Shown here piece after piece: positions 1 through 7,359 of a stretch of DNA of 34,089 nt. Source of the DNA: Anaerolinea sp. (GTDB lineage Bacteria > Chloroflexota > Anaerolineae > Aggregatilineales > UBA2796); contig JACSRJ010000294.1 of NCBI GenBank assembly GCA_014879835.1, positions 1-34,089 on the forward strand, read 5' to 3'. The notes below the pieces were generated by a model. The model had not been told where the DNA came from. It saw nothing but the letters and a program-made list of their open reading frames with translations, and did no database searches. The translations under genes were made by a program, and so were the position numbers. Every line of letters starts with the position of its first letter. Positions within the stretch are counted from its first letter, which is position 1.

Positions 1-2
1 GT

Positions 3-77
3 GGGGTGGCTTTGGCCAACCTGAGCCGCATCAATCAGGGCATGACCAGATTGATCCAGCGTCAGCGCAGTGGGTAG
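3..77 (+). CDS. Possible 3' end of an upstream gene (partial)
   Basis: Frame 3 stays open from the left edge to a TAG at 75-77 and encodes about 24 residues ending in a basic, helical-looking tail (LIQRQRSG). A terminator-like hairpin follows at 108-137, which fits a plus-strand gene ending here. The fragment is too short to assign a family. Frame 2 is also open to a stop at about position 97, so the choice of frame is weak. Confidence 0.3.
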   Translation, partial: GVALANLSRINQGMTRLIQRQRSG

Positions 78-105
78 CGCCTCTGCTGCATCTTTAGGGG
101 CGGAT

Positions 106-137
106 AAAAGGGGTGAGAGCACAAAGCCTCACCCCTT
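106..137 (-). terminator. Intrinsic terminator of the Ser/Thr kinase gene, probably bidirectional
   Basis: A perfect 10-bp inverted repeat (AAGGGGTGAG at 108-117, CTCACCCCTT at 128-137) with a 10-nt loop lies 13 bases beyond the kinase stop codon. Read on the minus strand it ends in CCCCTTTTAT, a short U-run. On the plus strand it is followed by an A/T-rich stretch, so it could also end the possible upstream gene. Confidence 0.7.
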
Positions 138-149
138 AATTTCATAAAC

Positions 150-2285
150 TTAACGCACTTCCCAGAGGGTTAGACCTTCGTACCGGGTAACCGCATCCAC
201 CTTCTTGTTGCCCTCCAGCACGCCAGTCACAATCGAGATTTCGCCGTTGATCTGACGTTCCGAGAGATCAAGGGTTGCGATATAGGTTCCGTTCACAAAC
301 AGGAAGCCATCCTTACCCTTTACCGCAAGCCGGACGAAGTTTGAGCCTGTGGCCGAAATATCCAGATTCTCCACAGGGGCATTGGAGACCAACCGAGAAT
401 CACCATCCCGAACGATCAGGGCGTAGTCGCCTTTGGAACGCACGATCAGCCGATACCCCCGATTAGCCCCTTCAGTTCGGAAGAAAAAGCCATAGTCCCA
501 ACCGGTACCAGTGCCCACATCTCCATAAGGGTTAAAGAAGCGTGCCTCGACCACAAAATTGCGCAGGTCGAATCCCAAATTCTCTTCAACCACCTTGTTG
601 TCGGGCGCAAGACCATGCGCCAATTCGCCCCCTCTTGGTTTGATCATCTCTGTGCCGCTACGGATCATGGCGTTCACATCACCAGTCAGGGCGCGGATAG
701 TCGCGGTCACAAAGGCGGTTGCCGTTTGTCCCGGATCGGGGGTTTCGGTGGGGGTTTCAGTAGGCAGTGCGGTTTCGGTCGGGGTAGGGGTAAAGCTTGC
801 GGGGGGGGTCACCGTAATGGTTGGGGTCACCGTGGAGGTGAAGGTAGGGGTCACAGTTGAGGTGTGAGTCGGGGTGATGGTTGGTGTATTGCTCGAAGTT
901 GGGGTGTGTTCCGCCACAATCACTTCGGGTGTGGAGGTAGCGGCGGAGGTCTCCGTAGGTGCGGGCGTATGACTGGCGGTGAGGGCTAACATGGCGACTT
1001 GGGTTGCTGTTTGCTCAGCTTCGCTCAGACGCGGGCCGGAGGCCAACAGCACAATCAGCACCGCGATCACCAGTACCGCCGCCCCCCCTAAGATCAAGGG
1101 CAGGGGAAGTTTACGCGGCGCGGGTTTTGGGGGCGCTGCGGGCATGGCAGGCTGTGGCACTGGCGGTCTAAATGCTGGCACCGGGGAAGTTTCCCGCGGT
1201 GGCGCCGCAGGCATGGGCTGAGTGGAACCCGGATCGGCATTGTAGCCGTACATGGGCATGGGGCGTGTCATCCCGTCTTCTTCTTCTGGCGGGTGCGCAT
1301 TCGGATCATAAGCTGGCATAGGTGAAGTCATCCCATTATCGACTGCTGGTTTAACTGGCAAAGGTGGTGGTTTAGACTCGCCCATAGCGGGGGTTAACAT
1401 GGCAACAGTTTTGTCGTCTAAGGGCGTCTCCGGGGCAGTGGTGCGCGGAGCGACAGATTGACCCTGCACCAATGCCGCAAAGTCAGAGGCAAACTCCCCC
1501 GCAGTGCGGTAGCGCTGATCAGGGTTTTTAGCGAGCGCCCGGTTAAACACTGCCTCTAATCCAGAGGGTAAGTCCGGGCGGGTTAAACGAAGTTGAGGCG
1601 GTACTTCGTTAAGATGTGCCTTCATCATGCTGTAAAGGGTATCGGTTTGGAAAGGCAAGCGGTTGACCAGCATCTCGTAGACCACTACCCCCAACGCATA
1701 AGTATCTGCGCGTCCATCAATGGGCTTACCCAACCAATGCTCAGGCGCAATGTAGGCAGGTGTACCTACCACCGTTCCCGTTTGGGTCAAGTGCCCGCCT
1801 TCATCCACGAGTTTGGCAATTCCAAAATCAACCAGAAAGGCATTGCCGGCTTCATCAAGGAGGATATTTTGAGGCTTTAGGTCACGATGTATGACCCCCT
1901 TCTGGTGGGCATAATCCAGAGCAGAAGCCACCTGAGTCAAGATTTGGGAGACCTTCGGTAGTGGGATGCGTTTGCCTCGCCCGATCATTTCGGCCACACT
2001 GCCGCCGCTGAGCAGCTCCATCACCATGTAAAAAACGCCGTCTTGCTGCCCAAAATCGAATACTTTGAGGATATGCGCATGACTCATCATACCTATGGCG
2101 CGCATCTCGCGTTCGAAGCGCTTCACAAACTCCGATTCTCGAAGCAGTTCAGGATCGATGATCTTGAGGGCGACTTCTCGCCCCATGGATTCCTGTCGTG
2201 CGCGATACACCGCCGCCATGCCGCCTTTGCCCAGCATTCCGGTGATGGTATAGCCCCCAAACTGCCGCCCAATCATGTTCGCCAT
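150..2285 (-). CDS. Transmembrane Ser/Thr protein kinase with extracellular ConA-like domain
   Basis: Predicted Hanks-type protein kinase that phosphorylates Ser/Thr in the cytoplasm. Numbering from the ATG at 2285: glycine loop GKGGMAAVY at 20-27, ATP-anchoring Lys41, catalytic loop HRDLKPQN at 133-140, DFG at 153-155 and the GTPAYIAPE segment near 174-182, so it looks catalytically intact. A Pro-rich juxtamembrane segment, one membrane helix (about 394-417) and a Thr/Pro-rich stalk (about 440-530) follow. The last ~160 residues look like a concanavalin/LamG-type beta-sandwich, not PASTA repeats. The ATG at 2285 is preferred over the upstream in-frame ATG at 2315 because AGAAGG lies 9 nt before it, and the promoter at 2321-2349 would start transcription at about 2314. 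It is divergent from a class A PBP gene, as wall-sensing kinases sometimes are. The sensing role is inference; the kinase call is firm. Confidence 0.93.
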   Translation of the reverse strand: MANMIGRQFGGYTITGMLGKGGMAAVYRARQESMGREVALKIIDPELLRESEFVKRFEREMRAIGMMSHAHILKVFDFGQQDGVFYMVMELLSGGSVAEMIGRGKRIPLPKVSQILTQVASALDYAHQKGVIHRDLKPQNILLDEAGNAFLVDFGIAKLVDEGGHLTQTGTVVGTPAYIAPEHWLGKPIDGRADTYALGVVVYEMLVNRLPFQTDTLYSMMKAHLNEVPPQLRLTRPDLPSGLEAVFNRALAKNPDQRYRTAGEFASDFAALVQGQSVAPRTTAPETPLDDKTVAMLTPAMGESKPPPLPVKPAVDNGMTSPMPAYDPNAHPPEEEDGMTRPMPMYGYNADPGSTQPMPAAPPRETSPVPAFRPPVPQPAMPAAPPKPAPRKLPLPLILGGAAVLVIAVLIVLLASGPRLSEAEQTATQVAMLALTASHTPAPTETSAATSTPEVIVAEHTPTSSNTPTITPTHTSTVTPTFTSTVTPTITVTPPASFTPTPTETALPTETPTETPDPGQTATAFVTATIRALTGDVNAMIRSGTEMIKPRGGELAHGLAPDNKVVEENLGFDLRNFVVEARFFNPYGDVGTGTGWDYGFFFRTEGANRGYRLIVRSKGDYALIVRDGDSRLVSNAPVENLDISATGSNFVRLAVKGKDGFLFVNGTYIATLDLSERQINGEISIVTGVLEGNKKVDAVTRYEGLTLWEVR
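715..965. repeat. Low-complexity Thr/Pro-coding tract in the kinase gene
   Basis: On the plus strand this stretch is full of short GGGGT(T/C)-type units, such as repeated 'gtcggggt' and 'gggtcacc'. It encodes the repeated TPT/TVTPT/TPTET units of the extracellular stalk. Such tracts change length easily by slippage. It also creates spurious plus-strand open frames rich in Val and Gly. Confidence 0.75.
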
Positions 2286-2320
2286 ATGCCCATGCCTTCT
2301 TTCCATCGGAGACATACAGG

Positions 2321-2349
2321 ATTGTACGCTTATCGCCCACTGTGCACAA
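2321..2349 (-). promoter_or_regulatory. Sigma-70-type promoter of the kinase gene
   Basis: On the minus strand TTGTGC (2349-2344) and TACAAT (2326-2321) are separated by exactly 17 nt. The predicted transcript starts near 2314 and gives a leader of about 29 nt to the ATG at 2285, which carries a good Shine-Dalgarno sequence. Confidence 0.65.
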
Positions 2350-2379
2350 GCTACCCGTCAGGCAGTGGTCAGGTTTAGA

Positions 2380-2388
2380 TGTTATGAT
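2380..2388 (+). promoter_or_regulatory. Extended -10 promoter candidate for the PBP gene
   Basis: TGtTATGAT is an extended -10 element 45 nt upstream of the PBP start codon. The -35 region is poor. It sits back to back with the kinase promoter in a 147-bp divergent intergenic region. Confidence 0.4.
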
Positions 2389-2432
2389 CGAGGTATCGTT
2401 CATCCCCTTGAAGGTCAAGGTGAGGTATTTCC

Positions 2433-4958
2433 ATGCGTTGGTTGTGGTCTCGGCTGCGCCAGCTCAAACGTTGGCAGCAGATCGTTCTAGGGGCGGCATT
2501 GCTAAGCGTTGGGGCGTTGATCATTTTTGTCCTTTGGGTGGTTTGGGATCTTCCCTCCATTGATAATATTCAGGCAGGTATGGCCCTGCCCACCACCCAC
2601 CTCTATGATCGTAAAGGACGCCTGCTTTATGAGGTGATCGATCCTCAAGGGGGCCGCCACGAACCGATCCCGCTGGCGGAAATACCGTCCTTCATGCGAG
2701 AAGCCACCATCGCCACCGAAGATCGCAACTTCTACGCCACACGGGGAATTGACCTCGAAGGCATGATCCGTGCCTTATGGATCAACCTTCAGGGCGGGGA
2801 AATTCGCGCTGGAGGCAGCACCATCACCCAACAGGTCGTGCGTAACCTGCTCCTTGACCCGGATCAGCGGGCGGAGCGCACCTTGCGCCGCAAACTGCGT
2901 GAGATGGCCCTTGCCGTTCAGCTTTCGCTGCGTTACAGCCATGATGATATTCTGGCCCTATACCTCAACCAGACCTATTATGGCAATCTCGCTTATGGGA
3001 TTCAGGCTGCGGCACGGGTGTACTTCAACAAAGACGCCCGCGACTTGACCCTCGCTGAGGCTTCGATGCTGGCCGGACTGCCACAATCCCCCGCAGTGCA
3101 TGATCCCCTCACCAACCCCGAAGCGGCCAAAAAACGCCAGCGCGTGGTGTTGGATTTGATGGTCGGGGCGGGCTATCTTCGCCCGGAGGAGGCGGATATG
3201 GCCTTTGTCCAACCGCTTCAATACGGTTCTGGGATCTTTCCCATCAATGCGCCTCACTTTGTCCAAGAGGCGTGGAAGATCATCGCCCGCGATTTCTGGG
3301 ATCACCTCTATGAGGGCGGTTTGGAAGTGACCACCACCCTTGATCTGGACTGGCAGCGGGCCGCTGAGGAAACTGTGCGCCGTCAGTTGTTGATGTTGAA
3401 CACCGCCACCGCCAACAAACCCGCCAACAACGCCACCAGCGCGGCTGTCGTGGCCATTGACCCCAAGACTGGACAGATTCTGACGATGGTGGGCAGCGGT
3501 GACTATTTTAACGATGAGACCAGTGGTGCCGTCAACATGGCCGTCGCGCCGCGTCAGCCGGGTTCTACCTTAAAGCCGTTCACCTACGCCCTCACATTTG
3601 ATCCCATTCAGGAAAACCCTTGGACAGCCGCAACCATGATCCTTGATGTAAGCACACCCTTTGTGACTCACAAATTGGAAAGCTACACCCCCAGCAACTA
3701 CGGACTGGTGGAACGTGGCCCTGTCCTAATCCGTGAGGCATTGGCGTCTTCTTACAACATCCCTGCGGTGGTGGCCCTTGATAAAGTTGGCGTTCAGGCG
3801 CTGGTGAACCTTCTTCACAGGTTGGGGATCAGCACCCTAAATGATCCTGAACGGTTAGGGCTTTCGATCACCCTCGGTGGAGGCGAAATTCGCTTGACCG
3901 AACTGACCGCGGCCTATGCGGCCCTTGCGAACATGGGCAGACCGATCTCCACCGCAATGATCCTCGAAGTACGGGATCGTACCGGGAACATCCTTTATCA
4001 GTGGGAACCGAAACCACCCCAACCCTACGTGATCGATCCTCAAGTGGCGTGGCTGATCACGGATATTCTGAGCGATAACGAGGCCCGCCTGCCCTCCTTT
4101 GGGGATCACAGCCCACTGCAAATTGGACGCCCTGCGGCGGTCAAAACTGGCACCACCACAGACTATCGTGATAACTGGACAGTCGGTTTTACCCCCCAAC
4201 TGGTAACCGGGGTGTGGGTAGGTAACCCCGATAATACCCCCATGTACCGGGTGTCCGGGGTGACGGGTGCAGGGCCCATCTGGAACGATTTTATGCGCGC
4301 CGTCCTGAAGGATCTGCCCGAACTCAACTTCGAGCGCCCAGCAGGCATGATTCAGGCGGAGGTATGCGCGACTTCAGGCTTGCTGCCTACCCCTTACTGC
4401 CCTAAAACGCGGGTGGAGTGGTTCATTCCGGGCACAATCCCCACTGAATACGATCAGCTTTACCAGATGTACACCATCGACACTCGTACCGGGCTGCTGG
4501 CGGATGAGGACACCCCACCCATCTACCGCCGCGATCAGGTCTTTTTAGTCCTGCCTCAGGAGGCGCGGGCATGGGGTATACGTAACGGAATCCAGCCACC
4601 CCCGCTGCCCTTGGAACTGGCTGCCCATGGTGACGGGGTTTTACGCCTGCTTACCCCTGATCCTTATACCATCTTTCAGATCACCCCGGTGATGCCTTTT
4701 GAAACCCAAAAAGTGCGTTTTTCGGTGGTGGTGCCGCCGGGTACCGTGCGTGTTGAGTATTGGCTGAACGATCATCTGCTGGAGACCGTTCAGCAAGACC
4801 CATGGTGGACGTGGTGGGCGCTGGTGCCCGGCCAATATACGCTTCAGGCGCGGGCCACCCTGAAAGATGGCTCAGTGGAACAAAGTGGAATCGTCGTTTT
4901 TTCAGTAACCTCTTTTGTGCCTCCTGATCAACGTCCACCTTCTGGAGACCTCAACTAA
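2433..4958 (+). CDS. Class A penicillin-binding protein (glycosyltransferase/transpeptidase)
   Basis: Bifunctional peptidoglycan synthase, 841 residues, that polymerises lipid II and cross-links stem peptides outside the membrane. The order is a cytoplasmic basic N-terminus, a membrane anchor (about 17-38), a GT51 domain (about 65-245) with catalytic Glu96 in ATEDRNF and the GGSTITQQ motif at 127-134, and then a transpeptidase domain. The latter shows SxxK as S378-T-L-K381, SxN as S440-Y-N442 and KTG at 571-573. About 100 C-terminal residues look like the Ig-like domain found at the end of PBP1C-type proteins. AAGGTGAGG lies 7 nt before the ATG. It diverges from the membrane kinase gene, which may regulate wall synthesis. 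PBP1a and PBP1c subfamilies cannot be separated safely here. Confidence 0.95.
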   Translation: MRWLWSRLRQLKRWQQIVLGAALLSVGALIIFVLWVVWDLPSIDNIQAGMALPTTHLYDRKGRLLYEVIDPQGGRHEPIPLAEIPSFMREATIATEDRNFYATRGIDLEGMIRALWINLQGGEIRAGGSTITQQVVRNLLLDPDQRAERTLRRKLREMALAVQLSLRYSHDDILALYLNQTYYGNLAYGIQAAARVYFNKDARDLTLAEASMLAGLPQSPAVHDPLTNPEAAKKRQRVVLDLMVGAGYLRPEEADMAFVQPLQYGSGIFPINAPHFVQEAWKIIARDFWDHLYEGGLEVTTTLDLDWQRAAEETVRRQLLMLNTATANKPANNATSAAVVAIDPKTGQILTMVGSGDYFNDETSGAVNMAVAPRQPGSTLKPFTYALTFDPIQENPWTAATMILDVSTPFVTHKLESYTPSNYGLVERGPVLIREALASSYNIPAVVALDKVGVQALVNLLHRLGISTLNDPERLGLSITLGGGEIRLTELTAAYAALANMGRPISTAMILEVRDRTGNILYQWEPKPPQPYVIDPQVAWLITDILSDNEARLPSFGDHSPLQIGRPAAVKTGTTTDYRDNWTVGFTPQLVTGVWVGNPDNTPMYRVSGVTGAGPIWNDFMRAVLKDLPELNFERPAGMIQAEVCATSGLLPTPYCPKTRVEWFIPGTIPTEYDQLYQMYTIDTRTGLLADEDTPPIYRRDQVFLVLPQEARAWGIRNGIQPPPLPLELAAHGDGVLRLLTPDPYTIFQITPVMPFETQKVRFSVVVPPGTVRVEYWLNDHLLETVQQDPWWTWWALVPGQYTLQARATLKDGSVEQSGIVVFSVTSFVPPDQRPPSGDLN

Positions 4959-4969
4959 AACAAACTGCA

Positions 4970-5003
4970 AGGAGGATGTGTGCCTGAGTCGGGGCATCCT
5001 CCT
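4970..5003. terminator. Hairpin between convergent PBP and DinB-like genes
   Basis: A perfect 9-bp inverted repeat (AGGAGGATG at 4970-4978, CATCCTCCT at 4995-5003) with a 16-nt loop lies 11 nt beyond the PBP stop. Its right arm overlaps the stop codon of the opposing gene. No U-run follows on either strand, so termination would be inefficient or factor-assisted. Confidence 0.45.
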
Positions 5004-5499
5004 ACGAAAGGGCTTTGAGTCCCTTACGAATCTCATTCCGTGCCCAACGGTAGTGACTGCTGGTGGCAGAAATGAAATAACTTGCCAACAGATTATCACG
5101 AGTCCAAGGGTACTGTTTGGGGGTGAACAACTCTGTCTCTGGGAGGTCTTGAAGGGTTGTGAGCATCTGTTGATGAACGCGCTCAAATTCCTTAAGGATG
5201 TCTGAGACAGAACGCTCCCGATGTTTCTCATAGATTTTTTGATTCAGTTCGGGGAGCTGACGCCAGTTATACCCTTCTGCGGGTACGGGGGGCGTCTCAC
5301 CCCGTTTTCCGGCCGCGTACCAACCGAGGCACATCTGCGCCCACTCAATCAGATGTGCCAAAACATCCTTCGCGGACCAATCGCCCACCAGTGGATCCGT
5401 CATTTGCGCTGGTGAAAGTCCTTGAATCAACGTGTTTAAAGCATTGTGCTCTTTTTTGATTTCCGCCAGCATTTGCGTTTTGGAGGTCGGTTTAGGCAT
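5002..5499 (-). CDS. DinB-fold protein, ClbS/DfsB-like
   Basis: Protein of 165 residues with the sequence character of the DinB four-helix-bundle superfamily, closest to the ClbS/DfsB (DUF1706) group. Early signatures are the GDWSAKDVLAHLIEW segment near 40-54, the following aromatic YAAGKRGETPP stretch, and later helices with HQQMLTTLQDLPE and a C-terminal SSHYRWARNEI. ClbS itself protects cells from colibactin by opening a cyclopropane, but most relatives have no known substrate, so no reaction is claimed. The ATG at 5499 is preferred over the upstream in-frame start at 5550 because AGGAAAGGGGTGAG lies just before it and the promoter at 5541-5569 would put 5550 upstream of the transcript. 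Confidence 0.8.
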   Translation of the reverse strand: MPKPTSKTQMLAEIKKEHNALNTLIQGLSPAQMTDPLVGDWSAKDVLAHLIEWAQMCLGWYAAGKRGETPPVPAEGYNWRQLPELNQKIYEKHRERSVSDILKEFERVHQQMLTTLQDLPETELFTPKQYPWTRDNLLASYFISATSSHYRWARNEIRKGLKALS

Positions 5500-5540
5500 G
5501 TGGCTCACCCCTTTCCTGTTTGAGAATCTTTTCACAAACG

Positions 5541-5569
5541 ATGATAGCACAAACGTTCGCTTTTTCCAA
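5541..5569 (-). promoter_or_regulatory. Promoter of the DinB-like gene
   Basis: TTGGAA (5569-5564) and TATCAT (5546-5541) on the minus strand are separated by 17 nt. The leader would be about 35 nt to the ATG at 5499. Confidence 0.55.
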
Positions 5570-5687
5570 AATCAGGCGCTGCGTTTTACTCATAGTGCTA
5601 CCCAAACCTTCGCTGATTAGGGGCAAGTGTGGTAAATTCCGAGAAAGAATATGCACCTGAGTAGGCATTTATTGTGAGGGCTGCCAG

Positions 5688-6242
5688 ATGAAAAAGTCGG
5701 TGCTGCTGTTCAGTGCGGCGGCGATCTTATTGGGAACGGCATTTGGGGTATTTGTGCTTTTGGGGAGTCTGACTGGGGTGGTTACCAGCAAGACGTTCAC
5801 TGCCGCTGAACTCACCCTAACATGGTGTAGTGTGGCCACCAACCAACCGGGGGGGTACGTGATGATCTGGGATTTGTATGGCACCCCCACCGCCACCCCG
5901 CAGCGCGGCGCGATTCTGCCCACCGCAACTTTTACCCCCATCAGTTCCAGCGGTGATCCGGTGAAAGGACGAGATGTCTTTTTCACAGTGGCGCAGTGCA
6001 GCGCCTGCCATATTATCGATCAGGATGTGGTCTTGGTGGGTCCCTCGCTCATGGGGATTGCTTCGCGGGCAGGGCAGAAGCGGAACGGTTGGGATGCTGC
6101 GGATTATGTGCGCAGTGTGATCCAAAATCCGCTGAATGTGGTTCCCAGCAGCAAGCCCGGGGTCATGCCCGTGAACTATACCCAGACCCTCAGTGAGCAG
6201 CAGATCGAAGATGTGGTCGCTTTTTTGTTGACTTTACAGTGA
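5688..6242 (+). CDS. Membrane-anchored class I c-type cytochrome
   Basis: Protein of 184 residues with an N-terminal hydrophobic anchor or uncleaved signal (about 4-32), a linker with TPTATPQ, and a small cytochrome c domain from about 88 to the end. The heme-binding CSACH is at 104-108 and a likely axial Met160 lies in PGVMP. The end (LSEQQIEDVVAFLLTLQ) is the typical terminal helix of class I cytochromes. It probably carries electrons on the outer face of the membrane; its donor and acceptor are not encoded nearby. It converges on the ATP synthase cluster and ends at a strong shared terminator. A short GTGAGG element precedes the ATG; no convincing promoter was found in the 188 bp upstream. 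Confidence 0.88.
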   Translation: MKKSVLLFSAAAILLGTAFGVFVLLGSLTGVVTSKTFTAAELTLTWCSVATNQPGGYVMIWDLYGTPTATPQRGAILPTATFTPISSSGDPVKGRDVFFTVAQCSACHIIDQDVVLVGPSLMGIASRAGQKRNGWDAADYVRSVIQNPLNVVPSSKPGVMPVNYTQTLSEQQIEDVVAFLLTLQ

Positions 6243-6286
6243 CCTTTGCGGGGTCTCGGTAGACCTATCTAGAAGTTCGTAAAACA

Positions 6287-6318
6287 AAAAGAGGGACGGG
6301 CAACCCCGTCCCTCTTTT
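6287..6318. terminator. Strong bidirectional intrinsic terminator
   Basis: A perfect 14-bp stem (AAAAGAGGGACGGG at 6287-6300, CCCGTCCCTCTTTT at 6305-6318) with a CAAC loop lies between the convergent cytochrome gene and the F0 cluster. U-rich ends are present in both directions. It closes the ATP synthase transcript right after the b-delta gene. Confidence 0.9.
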
Positions 6319-6339
6319 ATGCACTCCTTGCGGAGTGGC

Positions 6340-7041
6340 TTACATCATTTGCCCAGCGAGATTGCTTAGACGGCTGCGCACGCTGCCATCCACAACCTGA
6401 TCGCCAGCGCGCAGGATCACCCCACCGAGGATCGAGGGGTCAACCTTAAAGGTGACGTTCGATGCGCCCAGTTGGGATTTGATCTTGGACTGCTCATCGC
6501 CGCTCAGGGTGAGAGCGCTGGTCACTTCGACGGTGTCGCCCAACTTCTTGGCTTCTTTAGGCAGTGCCGTGAAGAAGTCTGTGACGATACCCTTTGCCTT
6601 GTTTTCATCAAGCGACTGACCAACCACCCGCTCCGCCGCCGCGATGGAGATTTGGGCCACCTGCGTGCGGACTTCAGCGAGGATCGCGTTGCGCTCTTCG
6701 ATAGCTTCCTGACGGGCTTTGGTGCGGATCGCCTCCGCCTCACGGCGGGCTTCATCAAGGACACCCTTACCCTGCAAATCGGCTGTGCCCCGTGCTTCTT
6801 CGACCAGCTTATTGGCCTCACGACGGCGCTCGTCGATCAGTTTCTGGGCGTCACGCTCTGCATTCGCTTTTGCCTGCTCCGCAGCGCGGGCATCTTCGAG
6901 TCCTTTGGCGATGCGCTCACGGCGCGTCTCGAGTGCTTTGACCATAGGCTTCCAAACCAGCGCCCACAACAATACTGCCACAATGGCAAAGTTGATGATT
7001 TGCGCCAGCAGGACGCCGGGATTAATACCTAATCTATCCAC
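6340..7041 (-). CDS. atpF: ATP synthase subunit b fused to the C-terminal part of subunit delta
   Basis: Peripheral-stalk protein of F0F1-ATP synthase, 233 residues against about 160-170 for ordinary b. The N-terminal membrane helix (about 10-30) and the long charged coiled coil (31-150) are typical of b. From about 152 the sequence changes to the C-terminal domain of delta, with the hallmark VDPSILGGVILRAGD...VDGSVRSRL region at 200-225, which normally docks on F1. The N-terminal helical domain of delta (about 100 residues) is absent, unlike the full b-delta fusion of mycobacteria. The GTG start at 7041 has AAGGAGGGG 5 nt upstream. It is the last gene of the operon before a strong terminator; no atpH, atpA, atpG, atpD or atpC follows. 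The family is firm; the working of the short fusion is inference. Confidence 0.9.
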   Translation of the reverse strand: MDRLGINPGVLLAQIINFAIVAVLLWALVWKPMVKALETRRERIAKGLEDARAAEQAKANAERDAQKLIDERRREANKLVEEARGTADLQGKGVLDEARREAEAIRTKARQEAIEERNAILAEVRTQVAQISIAAAERVVGQSLDENKAKGIVTDFFTALPKEAKKLGDTVEVTSALTLSGDEQSKIKSQLGASNVTFKVDPSILGGVILRAGDQVVDGSVRSRLSNLAGQMM

Positions 7042-7065
7042 TGAATCCCCTCCTTCAAGCGAGAA

Positions 7066-7323
<258 letters not shown>

Positions 7324-7359
7324 TTACTTTGTGTTTGTAGAATCGGGCGAACTCACTTC

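Noticed and set aside
559-1221. Plus-strand Gly/Val/Ala-rich open frames opposite the kinase gene
   Set aside because: They mirror the Thr/Pro-coding repeat tract and the Pro-rich linker of the kinase; the composition is artificial.
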